Made by a program: the position numbers and the translations under genes
Origin: Gallaecimonas pentaromativorans
GTDB taxonomy: Bacteria; Pseudomonadota; Gammaproteobacteria; Enterobacterales; Gallaecimonadaceae
Reading direction: 5' to 3'
DNA: 64,000 bases
Assembly (NCBI RefSeq): GCF_003751625.1
Contig: NZ_RJUL01000004.1
Span: 248,001-312,000 of the forward strand
Notes under the pieces: generated by a model
The model's input: only the letters and a program-made list of their open reading frames with translations
The model's database searches: none
Told to the model about the DNA's origin: nothing
Shown: positions 26,983 to 36,751 of the stretch, piece after piece
How positions within the stretch are numbered: the first letter of the stretch is position 1
How the letters are laid out: each line of letters starts with the position of its first letter

Positions 26983-29172
26983 TCAGAGATCGTCTGGCAG
27001 GTTAACGATGGTCATTTCCTGCAACAGGTTGTCGGCACCGTCCAACTTATCCATCACCCACAGCATGTAACGGGTATCGAGGTGGATGGAGCGGGTGTTG
27101 GGGGTGAAATCCCAATCGGCGTTAATGGAGTCGTAGGTGCCGTCAAACAGCAGGCCTACCAACTGGCCCTTGGCGTTGAGGGTGGGTGAACCCGAGTTGC
27201 CGCCGGTGGTGTCCACGGTAGACAAAAAGTTGACCGGCACCGAGTCCAGCGCCGGCACGTAGTAAGGCCCAAAATCCTGATCGGCAATGGCATCAAGCTC
27301 GGCTTTGGGGGCGTTAAAGGGCACCTTGCCGGTGTTCTTGGCGACAATGCCCTTCAAGGTGGTAAAGGGCACGTAATAAGAGGTGCCCTTGGGGTTGTAA
27401 TGGGCGCCGTCTTCATCGCCTTTGATGGTGCCGGGCGCCGGGGTGTAACCCTTGACGTGGCCATAGGTGACCCGCAGCGACGAGTTGGCGTCGGGGTAGA
27501 CCAGCTCGCCCAGGCTTTGCTTGTAGGCTATCAGCGCGTCCATATATTGCGGGCGCAGGCTCAAAAAGCGCCCGTCGCGGTCCTTCTCGGCATCTTCCAG
27601 GGCTTTGAGTGCCGGGTAGCTGGCCACCGCCAAGCGAATGAAGGGATCGCGGCTCTTGTCAAAGTCTGCCGGGGTTTTATCTACCCAGGCCAGGCGCTTG
27701 GCGCTGTCGGTAAGCTCGGTGCTGGCGTAAAAACCGTCCACCGCTTTGGCGGCATCGCTGCCAATGGCGCTGTCTACCGCGCCGATGCGCTCTGCTTTGG
27801 GCAGGCTGTCGTAGCCTTTGAGGCCGTCCAGCCACAGCGCTTTGTCTACGGTCACCGCAAAGCGGCGGTCCATGGCGTTAAGGCTGCCCAGCAGGCGGTC
27901 TTTGTCGCGGTTTTGGTAACCGGCTTCACGCTCGGCGTCGGGCTTTTGCTGCTCCAGTGACCAGCGATAGAGTCGGTAGGCGGTGGCAAAGAGCTGGCTG
28001 TCCATCACGCCGCGGCGCTTGAACTGGGCAAGGTCGGCCTTTTGCTGCTCATCTATCAAGGCGCCCAAGTCGCTAAGGGCCTTGCCGTAGCGGCTTTCGC
28101 GGTCGGGGTCTGCACTGACCCAGCGGTTAAGCTCGGCCTCGAGCTTCACTTTTCTTACCACCAAATCGCTTTTGGCAAAGCCGTCCAACTGGCCTTCAAA
28201 ATTCTTGGCGTAGTTTTTCAGGCCCTGGCGATAGGAGGCGTATTTGATGCAAGCCCCCTCTTCTGCCGTGCAAGCCTTGCCGATCAGCGCGTTGAGGTGG
28301 GCCAGGCGCTTTTGCATGGCCGGGTAGTAATCCTTGATGGCAAAGCGCACTTCTTCGCTAGTGCGATAGCGGTTGGTGGAGCCCGGGTAGCCGGCCACCA
28401 TCACAAAGTCATCGGCAGAGACGCCGGCGCCGTCGATGGTTAAAAAGGATTTGGGGTGGTACGGCACGTTGTCGGCGGCGTAATCGGCCGGCTTGCCGTT
28501 TTTATCCACATAAGCGCGGTAGAAGGAGAAATCCCCGGTTTGGCGGGGCCACATCCAGTTGTCGATGTCGCCACCGAAGACGCCGATGGCCTCGGCCGGG
28601 GCATAGACCAGCCGCACGTCTTTGATTTCCATCTGTTTAAGCAGCCAATACTGGGCACCGCCGTAGTAGCTGAAAACGTTGCAGCGATAACCGGGGCTCG
28701 ATTCGCAGGCCGCGACCAGGGACTTTTCTTTATCTTCCAGGGCCTGGTAACGGGCGCTACCGGTTTTGTCGCCAAGGGCGCTACTGACCGCAGCGCTGAC
28801 ATCGGTCATGGACTCGGTTACCCAGATGCGGGTGCCGGGGGCGGCCGGTTTTTCCTCACCCAGGGTCTGGGCCAGGAAACCATCGGTAATGAGGTTATGC
28901 TGTTCGGTGCTGTTGTATTGCAGGCTGCCGTAAGCGCAGTGGTGATTGGTGACCACCAGCCCCTTGGGGGAAACAAAAGAAGCGGTGCAGCCACCGAGGC
29001 TTATCACCGCATTCATGGGGGCCTTACCTAAATCGGCCAGGTCCGCCGGGTTGAGCTTAAGGCCGGCAGCCTTGAGGGTGTCGGCCATCTGGGGCAATTG
29101 GCTCGGCATCCACATGCCTTCATGGGCCAGCGCCGAGGCCGACAACAAGGCCAGGGGCAGTAACCGTTTCAT
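26983..29172 (-). CDS. S46 family dipeptidyl-peptidase (DPP7/DPP11 type)
   Basis: The 729-residue exported serine peptidase releases dipeptides from peptide N-termini. It has a signal peptide (cut near residue 16), the catalytic His region FVSPKGLVVTNHHCAYG, the family signature GDIDNWMWPRQTGDFSFYR with the catalytic Asp, and the nucleophile S660 in GGNSGSP. Glycine in LLFDGTY, at the position I recall as selecting DPP7 (Gly) over DPP11 (Arg), suggests broad hydrophobic specificity. GGGAG precedes the ATG. It is divergent from ybbN. Confidence 0.93.
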   Translation of the reverse strand: MKRLLPLALLSASALAHEGMWMPSQLPQMADTLKAAGLKLNPADLADLGKAPMNAVISLGGCTASFVSPKGLVVTNHHCAYGSLQYNSTEQHNLITDGFLAQTLGEEKPAAPGTRIWVTESMTDVSAAVSSALGDKTGSARYQALEDKEKSLVAACESSPGYRCNVFSYYGGAQYWLLKQMEIKDVRLVYAPAEAIGVFGGDIDNWMWPRQTGDFSFYRAYVDKNGKPADYAADNVPYHPKSFLTIDGAGVSADDFVMVAGYPGSTNRYRTSEEVRFAIKDYYPAMQKRLAHLNALIGKACTAEEGACIKYASYRQGLKNYAKNFEGQLDGFAKSDLVVRKVKLEAELNRWVSADPDRESRYGKALSDLGALIDEQQKADLAQFKRRGVMDSQLFATAYRLYRWSLEQQKPDAEREAGYQNRDKDRLLGSLNAMDRRFAVTVDKALWLDGLKGYDSLPKAERIGAVDSAIGSDAAKAVDGFYASTELTDSAKRLAWVDKTPADFDKSRDPFIRLAVASYPALKALEDAEKDRDGRFLSLRPQYMDALIAYKQSLGELVYPDANSSLRVTYGHVKGYTPAPGTIKGDEDGAHYNPKGTSYYVPFTTLKGIVAKNTGKVPFNAPKAELDAIADQDFGPYYVPALDSVPVNFLSTVDTTGGNSGSPTLNAKGQLVGLLFDGTYDSINADWDFTPNTRSIHLDTRYMLWVMDKLDGADNLLQEMTIVNLPDDL

Positions 29173-29336
29173 TCTTCTTCTCCCTGATTGTTATAGTATC
29201 ACCTCGACATTGCCCCAAAGAGAGGAAGCTGGCAAGGCAGATGCGACAAACGCAAGGGTAACGGACACCACCTGCCCTTGCATTCTGCCAACGAGCCCCC
29301 ATATTGCACAGCATCACCCAAAGAAAAAATGTCTTT

Positions 29337-30191
29337 ATGAGCCAGTACATAGTCGACGTCACCACCGAAAATTTTCAGCAAACCTTGCTGGATGCTTCCT
29401 TCACGCAGCCGGTCTTGGTGTTCTTCTACGTTAACGGGCATGAGCCCTGCGACAGCCTCGCCCCGGTATTGAGCCAACTGGCGACGGACTACCAGGGCGG
29501 CTTTGTGCTGGCCAAGGTCGATTGCGACGCCCAGCAGATGCTGGCCGCCCAGTTTCAAATTCAAGCCGTGCCGACCCTCTACTTGCTAAAAGAAGGCCGC
29601 CCCATCGACGGCGTGGCCGGCCCGCAGACCCAAGAGAGTGTTCAGCAGCTGCTGGACAAACACCTGCCGGCGCCCCAGGACCCAGACTTTGAAGAAGGCC
29701 TGGGGCTACTGGAAGCCGGTAAGGCCGCAGAGGCCATTGCCAAGCTCAGCCAAGCCATGGCCAACGCTCGCGATCCGCACCCGGTAAAACTGGCGCTTAT
29801 TCACGCCTACTTGCAGGAAAACCGCCTGGATGAGGCCGAAGCGCAGCTGGCCACCATTGCCATGAAAGACCAGGACGCCGATTACAAAGGGCTTCTCTCT
29901 GAGTTGCAACTGAAAAAGGATGCCGCCGACACCCCTGAGATCCGGGCCCTGGCCGACGCCCTGGCTCAGGCGCCAGAGGACGACAGCCTGCGCCTGAAAC
30001 TGGCGGTGCAGCTGCACGCCGCCGGGCGTAACGAGGAAGCCCTCGATAGCCTGATGACGGTGCTGAAAAAGGATTTGAACTTCCAGAACGGCGAAGCCAA
30101 GAAAACCTGCCTGGATATCCTGGCTGCCCTTGGCCAGGGCAACGCTCTTGCCGCCAAGTACCGGCGTCAGCTCTTTAGCCTGCTGTATTGA
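29337..30191 (+). CDS. ybbN: Co-chaperone YbbN/CnoX, thioredoxin-TPR fusion
   Basis: The 284-residue cytoplasmic protein combines an N-terminal thioredoxin fold (about 1-110) with a C-terminal TPR region (about 115-284), as in E. coli CnoX, a holdase linked to GroEL. The redox site reads HEPC, so only the second cysteine remains and disulfide oxidoreductase activity is unlikely. I chose the ATG at 29337 because it gives the normal family length; the upstream region is A-rich without a strong ribosome-binding site. Confidence 0.9.
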   Translation: MSQYIVDVTTENFQQTLLDASFTQPVLVFFYVNGHEPCDSLAPVLSQLATDYQGGFVLAKVDCDAQQMLAAQFQIQAVPTLYLLKEGRPIDGVAGPQTQESVQQLLDKHLPAPQDPDFEEGLGLLEAGKAAEAIAKLSQAMANARDPHPVKLALIHAYLQENRLDEAEAQLATIAMKDQDADYKGLLSELQLKKDAADTPEIRALADALAQAPEDDSLRLKLAVQLHAAGRNEEALDSLMTVLKKDLNFQNGEAKKTCLDILAALGQGNALAAKYRRQLFSLLY

Positions 30192-30217
30192 AAAAGGCGC
30201 CGGTTGGCGCCTTTTTT
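30191..30217. terminator. Bidirectional terminator between ybbN and the DUF2007 gene
   Basis: AAAAAGGCGCC-GGTT-GGCGCCTTTTTT between convergent genes. Confidence 0.88.
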
Positions 30218-30527
30218 ATCCCGCTTTTTTCGGGGCCTGGCAGTGCCAGCACAGCTCAAAGGCGCTGCCGTTATGTTCGCCGCATTGCCCGCAATACCAG
30301 TCCTGGCCGCTGTGGTTGAAATACCCCTCCAGCACCGCCTGGGCCTCCAGCAGATGGTAGCTGTAACACCACAGCCGAATGTGTTGTACATTGGCCGGCA
30401 GATCCCCCACCCCGCCCATCAACAGATCGCTGTCGAGCCGCACCTTGATGCCCTCACCGGCAAGCAAGCCTTGCAGCAGATGAGCCTCCAAGGTGTTGGT
30501 GGCGGTGTAAAGCAGGGTCTCACTCAC
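30216..30527 (-). CDS. DUF2007 domain protein with C-terminal zinc finger
   Basis: The 103-residue protein has an N-terminal DUF2007 signal-transducing fold (TATNTLEAHLLQGLLAGEGI, about 8-27). A C-terminal four-cysteine finger WYCGQCGEHNGSAFELCWHC (about 77-96) follows, of the RanBP2/zinc-ribbon type. The start is GTG with GGGGAG upstream, overlapping the stop of the preceding lipase-fold gene (GTGA), so the pair is translationally coupled. Function unknown. Confidence 0.8.
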   Translation of the reverse strand: MSETLLYTATNTLEAHLLQGLLAGEGIKVRLDSDLLMGGVGDLPANVQHIRLWCYSYHLLEAQAVLEGYFNHSGQDWYCGQCGEHNGSAFELCWHCQAPKKAG

Positions 30528-31273
30528 GATTTGCTCCCCAGGCTCAGTAGCTGGTATTCGTCTACTGCGTGTTCTGCGATGTCTTTCATATCTTTAGCAA
30601 AAAGCCACTGGCCATGGTAGTGGCAGCGATCCCAAAATCCCTCCCACCAGGGCTGGCCGCCGCCAAGGTGTAATCGGCCTGTGGCGTCAAAGTAACTCAA
30701 CTGGCCACCATGGCGATAGCCAAAGCAGCGTGGCGGTAGCCGGGTTATCACGTCCTCGTCGTTCACTACCCGCCAGTAGCGCTCACCCAAGAGTGCCTCC
30801 ATGGCGCCCGCCAGTTGGTTGTCAAAGACCCTTGGGCTGCCGAAGGTGCAAAGGCCGGTCAGCTCGATATCTTCATTAAGGGCCAGTTCGGCGGCCAGCA
30901 CCGAGGCCACAGCGCCGCCGAGACCATGGCCACAAAGCCACAGGGCCATGCCGGAGCGAAGCTCTTTAGCCAGCACCGGCCTGATGCGGGGCAGCAGCTC
31001 TTGGGCCTGGCGCAAAAAGCCCTGATGGACCCGGCCAAGGGGCGGCCAGGGCACCAGCTGCGCGCTAAGGTCGGTGGCCCAGTCCCGGGTGTTGGCTTCA
31101 AGGCATTGCACCACCAGGATAAGGTGGTGGCGGGTGGCTTCGATACCGATGCGGCTATTGCCCTGGGTAAGCACCGGGCCTTGAAAGAGCTGCTCGCTCA
31201 GCTCGGCGCTCAAGGTGCTCAGGTGTGCCAGGTTGGCACGACTTAAGTGCTGGGGATGGTTGTAAAAACTCAC
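30524..31273 (-). CDS. Class 3 lipase-fold protein lacking the nucleophile serine
   Basis: The 249-residue alpha/beta-hydrolase is of the lipase class 3 family. The nucleophile elbow that is normally GHSLGGA reads GHGLGGA, with GGT at the serine codon, so the catalytic Ser is absent. The Asp loop (VVNDEDVITRLPP) is retained. The protein may be a binding or regulatory pseudo-enzyme. I chose the GTG at 31273, preceded by AGGAGGA with seven-base spacing, over an in-frame ATG 11 codons upstream. It is coupled to the DUF2007 gene. Confidence 0.82.
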   Translation of the reverse strand: MSFYNHPQHLSRANLAHLSTLSAELSEQLFQGPVLTQGNSRIGIEATRHHLILVVQCLEANTRDWATDLSAQLVPWPPLGRVHQGFLRQAQELLPRIRPVLAKELRSGMALWLCGHGLGGAVASVLAAELALNEDIELTGLCTFGSPRVFDNQLAGAMEALLGERYWRVVNDEDVITRLPPRCFGYRHGGQLSYFDATGRLHLGGGQPWWEGFWDRCHYHGQWLFAKDMKDIAEHAVDEYQLLSLGSKS

Positions 31274-31347
31274 GGCGGCATCCTCCTGGTCATTTGCAAT
31301 GACCATAGCCGCCTTTTGGCTACTGTTCCAAACCGCCGCCCAAGCGG

Positions 31348-31764
31348 TTAATCGACACGGACCTTGCCCCGTTTGGCCTTCACGTCGCCCCGGCCCTTTT
31401 TGCTTTGAATGCGCCGCTCTTTGGAGGCGCGGGTGGGGCGGGTGGCATGGCGCACCTTGGGGCGAATACCGGCCTGCTCAATCAAGGCCTTAAGCCTCTC
31501 AAGCGCCACTTCGCGGTTCATGTGCTGGGAGCGGTGCTCCTGGGCTTTGATCACCACCAGCGGGCCGTGAACCAGGTGCGAGCTCATGCGTCTGAGCCCG
31601 TCCTTGTAGTGGTCAGGCAGGCTCTGGGAGTCTTCGAAATTGAATTTAAGCAGCACCGACGAGTCGGTGGTGTTGACGTGCTGGCCGCCGGCGCCTTGGG
31701 CGCGCTGGGCCGAAAATTGCAGTTCATGGGCCGGGATGGTAACCCGGCCTGAGATCTCGAGCAT
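31348..31764 (-). CDS. arfB: Alternative ribosome-rescue factor ArfB (YaeJ)
   Basis: The 138-residue peptidyl-tRNA hydrolase releases peptides from stalled ribosomes. The GGQ motif appears in GAGGQHVNTTDSSV (about residues 26-39), and a basic C-terminal tail (ASKERRIQSKKGRGDVKAKRG) fits insertion into the empty mRNA channel. The length equals E. coli ArfB (140), much shorter than release factors 1 or 2. AAGGAG precedes the ATG. It starts seven bases after dcd on the same strand. Confidence 0.95.
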   Translation of the reverse strand: MLEISGRVTIPAHELQFSAQRAQGAGGQHVNTTDSSVLLKFNFEDSQSLPDHYKDGLRRMSSHLVHGPLVVIKAQEHRSQHMNREVALERLKALIEQAGIRPKVRHATRPTRASKERRIQSKKGRGDVKAKRGKVRVD

Positions 31765-31771
31765 GGGCTCC

Positions 31772-32359
31772 TTACTTACTGTCCTGGTCTATCCGGCTGG
31801 CCACCGCGCCTTGTTGATCCTTGTATTTAGCATCAACACGCTTGTTATAAGGGCGAGCCGCCGGGGCGGACAGGGTTTCAAAATTCAAAGCACCGATCTT
31901 CATGTGCGGGCGCAGGGCCAGAGGCAGTTTGCCGGAGTTGTAGAACTCCAGCACGATGCGCCCCGACCAGCCCGGGTCGATACGGTGGGCGGTCACGTGC
32001 ACCATCAGCCCCAGGCGCGCCAGGGAGGAGCGGCCATCGAGCCAACCGACGATGTCATCAGGCAAGGTGACCGATTCATAGGTCACCGCCAGGGCCAGCT
32101 CGCCGGGGTGCAAGAAGAAGGCTTCGCCTTCGGGAATAACGATTTCGTCGCTCATCACCCGCTCAAGGGCGGCGTTGACCTGGCTGCGCGGGCCGGACAA
32201 ATCGATAAAAGGGGCGGTGTAGCCGTTAAATACGCGAAATTTGTCACCCAGGCGCACATCGACACTGACGCCGCTGATGGCGTCTTTGCCCGGCGGCGGC
32301 TCAATCACGATGCGGCCGTCGGCCAGGTATTCTTCGATATGGGTATCACACAAACGCAT
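31772..32359 (-). CDS. dcd: dCTP deaminase Dcd
   Basis: Deaminates dCTP to dUTP for thymidylate synthesis. The 195-residue length is nearly identical to E. coli Dcd (193). Family segments include [12 protein letters not shown] at the N-terminus, [17 protein letters not shown] with the substrate-binding Ser/Arg residues, and the [12 protein letters not shown] region. It lies nine bases after udk, forming a pyrimidine-salvage pair. Confidence 0.97.
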   Translation of the reverse strand: MRLCDTHIEEYLADGRIVIEPPPGKDAISGVSVDVRLGDKFRVFNGYTAPFIDLSGPRSQVNAALERVMSDEIVIPEGEAFFLHPGELALAVTYESVTLPDDIVGWLDGRSSLARLGLMVHVTAHRIDPGWSGRIVLEFYNSGKLPLALRPHMKIGALNFETLSAPAARPYNKRVDAKYKDQQGAVASRIDQDSK

Positions 32360-32368
32360 GGCGTATTC

Positions 32369-32998
32369 CTACAGATGCTGGCGGATCTTAGCTTTAAGCA
32401 TGTCGATGGCGATACGGTTTTTACCGCCCCGGGGCACTATGATATCCGCATATTGCTTGGATGGCTCAATGAACTGCAAGAACATGGGGCGCACCGTCTC
32501 CATGTATTGCTTGAGCACCGACTCCATGGTCCGGCCCCTGTCTGCCACGTCCCGCTGCAGGCGGCGCATCAGGCAGATATCCAGGGGCGCGTCGACAAAC
32601 ACCGAGGCTTGCAGCATATCCCGAAGCGGCTTGTAGGACAGCAGCAGAATGCCTTCGAGGATGATCACCTTCTTGGGGGTGACAGTATGGGTGCTGGTCT
32701 TGCGGGTGTGCTCTTCGTAGGAATACTCGGGGATCTCTACCGCCTGGCCGTCTTTAAGGGCTTGCAGATGCTCAACCAGCAAGTCGTGCTCAAAGGCCTG
32801 GGGGTGGTCGTAGTTGGTTTTAACCCGCTCTTCCATGGACAGCTGGCTTTGATCGCGATAATAGCTGTCTTCGGTGATGACAGCGATTTCCTCTCGCCCC
32901 ACTTCTGCCTTGAGTTCATTAAAAATGGTTCTTGCAATCAATGACTTGCCTGATGCTGACGCACCAGCGATACCGATAATGACACAAGGGTTTTCCAT
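32369..32998 (-). CDS. udk: Uridine kinase Udk
   Basis: Phosphorylates uridine and cytidine in pyrimidine salvage. The 209-residue protein has the Walker A motif GASASGKS (about 11-18), the [11 protein letters not shown] segment, and the conserved RDVADRGRT region near 150. It is close to E. coli Udk (213 residues). It is the first gene of a udk-dcd-arfB minus-strand run, and its upstream gap to apbC is short. Confidence 0.97.
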   Translation of the reverse strand: MENPCVIIGIAGASASGKSLIARTIFNELKAEVGREEIAVITEDSYYRDQSQLSMEERVKTNYDHPQAFEHDLLVEHLQALKDGQAVEIPEYSYEEHTRKTSTHTVTPKKVIILEGILLLSYKPLRDMLQASVFVDAPLDICLMRRLQRDVADRGRTMESVLKQYMETVRPMFLQFIEPSKQYADIIVPRGGKNRIAIDMLKAKIRQHL

Positions 32999-33045
32999 GG
33001 GGCGCTGTCCCTTAATTGGTTGCCTGGCAAAAAATTGCGGCGAGT

Positions 33046-34080
33046 CTACACCATTTTGACGTCGATGGGGGCCGGCGGCACCGGTCTTTTCAGCATCTCC
33101 CCCAGTAGCTTCCTGGCCAGTTGCAGGTAGCCATGGGCATCGTCCCCTGACGGGTCACTCAATACCACCGGCTGGCCGGCATCGGTGTGGTGGCGGATGT
33201 TAAGGGTCAACGGAATGGTGCCAAGTAGCGCCACGCCTTTTTCTTCGGCCAGGCGCACCCCGCCGCCGTCACCAAACAACGGCTCATGGTGGCCGCATTG
33301 GCTGCAGCGGTGATAGCTCATGTTCTCTACCAGCCCCAAAACCGGGGTGTTGACCTTCTCAAACATGGCCATGGCTTTGATGGCGTCGCTCAGGGCCAAA
33401 TCTTGCGGGGTGGTGACAATCACGGCGCCGGTGAGCGGCAGCTTTTGCGACACCGTCAGCTGGATATCGCCGGTGCCGGGGGGCATGTCAATCAGCAGCA
33501 CATCCAGCTCAGGCCAGTGGGTCTCGTTCACCAGTTGCATCAGGGCGGTACTGGCCATGGGGCCGCGCCAGACGGCAGCGTCGCTGTCGTCCACCAGATA
33601 CCCGATGGACTGGGTATAAAGCCCCAGGGCTTCGATGGGGTACATGGTCTTGCCGTCGGGGCTGTCCGGGTGCTGGCCTCGGGTGCCCACCATCATCGGG
33701 AGCGACGGGCCGAAAAGGTCGGCGTCCAGCACCCCTACCTTGAGCCCCAGTTCTTTGAGGGCCAAGGCCAGGTTGATGGTGGTGGTGGATTTGCCGACGC
33801 CCCCTTTGCCAGAGGCAATGGCAATCAGGTTTTTGACCTTACCCAGGGGTTTACCAAAGGCCGGCAAGGCGCCTTCAAGATGCAAGGTGCGCCCGGCCAG
33901 CACCGGCTTTAAGGCTTCTTCGAGCTCCGAGGCGAAGGCGTCAACAGGGTAAGGCAGGCGCAGCGCCAGGCGCTCGGGTTCGTCTTCAAGGCTAAGGGCG
34001 AGCGCCGCCAGCGCCAGCCCCGAGAGAGGGCAGCGGATGTCATTGAGGCTTGGCTGTGGCTTATTTTGAAAAAAACGCAT
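33046..34080 (-). CDS. apbC: Iron-sulfur carrier protein ApbC (Mrp), P-loop ATPase
   Basis: The 344-residue MinD/Mrp-family ATPase moves [Fe-S] clusters to target proteins. The deviant Walker A motif [10 protein letters not shown] (about 90-99), DMPPGTGD and the C-terminal cysteine pair in CSQC (cluster bridging site) are all present. A shortened N-terminal DUF59-like region precedes the ATPase domain. It is divergent from metG, the neighbour it has in many gammaproteobacteria. Confidence 0.95.
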   Translation of the reverse strand: MRFFQNKPQPSLNDIRCPLSGLALAALALSLEDEPERLALRLPYPVDAFASELEEALKPVLAGRTLHLEGALPAFGKPLGKVKNLIAIASGKGGVGKSTTTINLALALKELGLKVGVLDADLFGPSLPMMVGTRGQHPDSPDGKTMYPIEALGLYTQSIGYLVDDSDAAVWRGPMASTALMQLVNETHWPELDVLLIDMPPGTGDIQLTVSQKLPLTGAVIVTTPQDLALSDAIKAMAMFEKVNTPVLGLVENMSYHRCSQCGHHEPLFGDGGGVRLAEEKGVALLGTIPLTLNIRHHTDAGQPVVLSDPSGDDAHGYLQLARKLLGEMLKRPVPPAPIDVKMV

Positions 34081-34261
34081 GGCGGTTCAAGGTGTTGGGT
34101 AGTCACCACAGTCTAGCACCGGGGCCTTTGCCTTGGCAGCGCAGCTGCGCTTTTAAAGTGCTTGGCTTTCAGCACATTGGCCCCGAACTTGAGTTCAACG
34201 AGCCTTAAATTTGGCGTAAACTGTCGCCCTTCAATCATCCAAGCAATCAAGAGCGATAAAG

Positions 34262-36322
34262 ATGGCTACTTCGCGCCGCATTCTGGTTACCAGCGCCCTG
34301 CCCTATGCCAACGGGCCTATTCACCTGGGCCACATGCTGGAATATATCCAGACCGATATCTGGGTCCGTTTTCAAAAGCTGCGTGGTTTTGAGACCTACT
34401 ACGTCTGCGCAGACGATGCCCACGGCACCCCGATCATGCTCAAGGCGCGCGAGCAAGGCATCACGCCTGAAGAGATGATTGCCAAAACCAACATAGAGCA
34501 CCAGGCCGATTTTGCCCAGTTTCTGATTGGTTTTGACCAATACCACAGCACCCACAGCGATGAGAACCGCGAGCTGTCGGCGATGATTTATAACCGCCTC
34601 AACGACGGCGGCTACATCAAAACCGAAACCATCTCCCAGCTGTTCGACCCGCAAGAGCAAATGTTCCTGCCGGACCGTTTTGTCAAAGGCACCTGCCCCA
34701 AATGCGGTGCCGATGACCAAAACGGCGACAACTGCGAAGTGTGCGGCGCCACGTATCAGCCCACCGATCTTAAAGATCCCAAGTCGGTGGTGTCTGGCGC
34801 TACCCCGGTACTGAAAGACTCGGTGCATTACTTCTTCGACCTGCCCGCTTTTGGCGACATGCTCAAGGCCTGGATAAGCTCCGGCTCCTTGCAAGAAGAA
34901 ATGGCCAACAAGCTCCAGGAATGGTTCGAGCAGGGCCTGGCACGCTGGGACATCTCCCGCGACGCGCCTTATTTTGGCTTTGAGATCCCCGGCGCCCCCG
35001 GCAAGTATTTCTACGTGTGGCTGGACGCCCCCATCGGCTATCTCGCCTCCTTCAAGGCCCTTTGCGACAAAACCGGCCTTGATTTTGACGCCTTCTGGAA
35101 AGCCGATTCCGACGCCGAGGTGTATCACTTCATCGGCAAAGACATCATCTACTTCCACAGCCTGTTCTGGCCGGCCATGCTCGACGGCGCCGGCCTTCGC
35201 AAGCCCACCAACGTCTTTGCCCACGGCTATGTCACCGTCAACGGCGCCAAGATGTCGAAATCCCGTGGCACCTTTATCAAGGCCCGCACCTATCTGGACC
35301 ACCTGGACCCGGAATACCTGCGTTATTACTACGCCGCCAAGCTCTCTAACCGCATCGACGACCTGGATTTGAACCTCGAAGACTTCACCCAGCGGGTGAA
35401 CTCCGACTTGGTGGGTAAACTGGTCAATATCGCCTCGCGCACCGCCGGCTTTATCGCCAAGCGTTTCGACGGCAAACTGGCCGATAGCATTACAATTTCT
35501 GATGAAGAAAACGTACTAAGCAAATTAAAAACAGGCACTTCTCCTCGAGAACTGTTTGACGAATTCGTCGCCAAAGGCGACGACATTGCCAAAGCCTTCG
35601 AAGGCCGCGAGTTTGGCCGCGCCGTGCGCGAGATCATGGCGCTGGCCGACAAGGCCAACGTCTACATTGCCGACACCGCCCCCTGGGTGCTGGTGAAAAA
35701 CGATGACACCCTGAGTGAAGCCCACCAAGTCTGCACCCTGAGCCTGAACCTCTTCAAAGTGCTGGTGACCTACCTCAAGCCGGTACTGCCGGAGCTTGCC
35801 AAGAAAGTGGAAAGCTTCCTCGGCGTGGAACTTACCTGGGACAACCGTAGCGAACTGCTGGTGGGCTGCGCCATCAACCCCTTCCAGGCGATGATGAGCC
35901 GCATCGAGCCGGCCAAGGTTGAAGCCATGGTAGAAGCCTCCAAGGAAAGCATGGCCAAGAAGGTAACCGGCCCCCTGGCGGATGACCCCATCAGCCCTGA
36001 GATAAGCTATGAGGATTTTGCCAAGATTGACCTTCGCATCGCCCGCATTGCCAAGGCCGAGCACGTGAAAGGCGCCGACAAGCTGCTGCGCCTGGAGCTG
36101 GACTTGGGCGGCGAAACCCGCCAGGTGTTTGCCGGTATCAAGTCCGCTTACGCCCCGGAAGAGTTGGAAGGCAAGCTCACGGTGATGGTGGCCAATCTGG
36201 CGCCCCGTAAGATGAAATTTGGCATGAGCGAAGGCATGGTGCTGGCCGCCGGCCCCGGCGGCAAAGACTTGTGGGTACTGAGCCCAGACGACGGCGCCCA
36301 GCCCGGTATGCGCGTTAAGTAA
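34262..36322 (+). CDS. metG: Methionine--tRNA ligase MetG
   Basis: The 686-residue class I synthetase charges initiator and elongator tRNA-Met. HLGH of the HIGH signature lies in [11 protein letters not shown] (about 14-24), the zinc knuckle in [18 protein letters not shown] (about 146-163) and KMSKS near 332. The C-terminal EMAP-like tRNA-binding domain (about 580-686, [17 protein letters not shown]) supports dimerisation. Followed by a clear terminator. Confidence 0.98.
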   Translation: MATSRRILVTSALPYANGPIHLGHMLEYIQTDIWVRFQKLRGFETYYVCADDAHGTPIMLKAREQGITPEEMIAKTNIEHQADFAQFLIGFDQYHSTHSDENRELSAMIYNRLNDGGYIKTETISQLFDPQEQMFLPDRFVKGTCPKCGADDQNGDNCEVCGATYQPTDLKDPKSVVSGATPVLKDSVHYFFDLPAFGDMLKAWISSGSLQEEMANKLQEWFEQGLARWDISRDAPYFGFEIPGAPGKYFYVWLDAPIGYLASFKALCDKTGLDFDAFWKADSDAEVYHFIGKDIIYFHSLFWPAMLDGAGLRKPTNVFAHGYVTVNGAKMSKSRGTFIKARTYLDHLDPEYLRYYYAAKLSNRIDDLDLNLEDFTQRVNSDLVGKLVNIASRTAGFIAKRFDGKLADSITISDEENVLSKLKTGTSPRELFDEFVAKGDDIAKAFEGREFGRAVREIMALADKANVYIADTAPWVLVKNDDTLSEAHQVCTLSLNLFKVLVTYLKPVLPELAKKVESFLGVELTWDNRSELLVGCAINPFQAMMSRIEPAKVEAMVEASKESMAKKVTGPLADDPISPEISYEDFAKIDLRIARIAKAEHVKGADKLLRLELDLGGETRQVFAGIKSAYAPEELEGKLTVMVANLAPRKMKFGMSEGMVLAAGPGGKDLWVLSPDDGAQPGMRVK

Positions 36323-36330
36323 CGCCAATT

Positions 36331-36357
36331 AAAAAACCGCCCAAAGGGCGGTTTTTT
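36331..36357. terminator. Terminator between metG and the frameshifted gene
   Basis: AAAAAACCGCCC-AAA-GGGCGGTTTTTT; usable in both directions, between convergent genes. Confidence 0.88.
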
Positions 36358-36378
36358 ATTGACGGAGCATTTCCCCCG

Positions 36379-36736
36379 TTAAGGGCCGGGATCAAAGCTG
36401 CAAAAAGCAAAATTGTCGTTGCAGCAGCCTTTGCCGCAGGCCAACATCTCGCCGTCATCAAAGTAGACAATACCGCCAAAATCAAAGGTAAAGGACCGTA
36501 TCTGGCCGCCCTGCATCACCTGCCCTTTAACAGAACAGCCGGTGCTGGCGTAATGGTTGTGAAGGTTCTGGGGATCTACCCATTGGCCCTTCTCCAATAC
36601 CCGGCGGATATCGGCAAGGTTCGGCGCTGTGCATTGGTAGTGGTTGAGATCTGAGACGACTAAATCAGAGCCTATAGACCCAAACCTTCCAACATCATTG
36701 GCCCGACAACAGCGCCAGGGTAAAAAGGTATCGCAT
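36379..36736 (-). pseudogene. Frameshifted small Cys-rich exported protein
   Basis: A signal-peptide-like start (MRYLFTLALLSG) at 36736 runs into a stop at 36695-36697. The rest of the protein continues in the next frame (ANDVGRFGSIGSDL onward) to a stop at 36379. Removing one G from the GGG run at 36702-36704 restores a product of about 118 residues with a signal peptide and about six cysteines, including CGKGCCND near the end. It follows the thioesterase gene by 15 bases on the same strand. I do not recognise the family. It could be a real pseudogene, a phase-variable tract or a sequencing error. Confidence 0.65.
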
Positions 36737-36751
36737 CCGTGCCTCTGTCTT

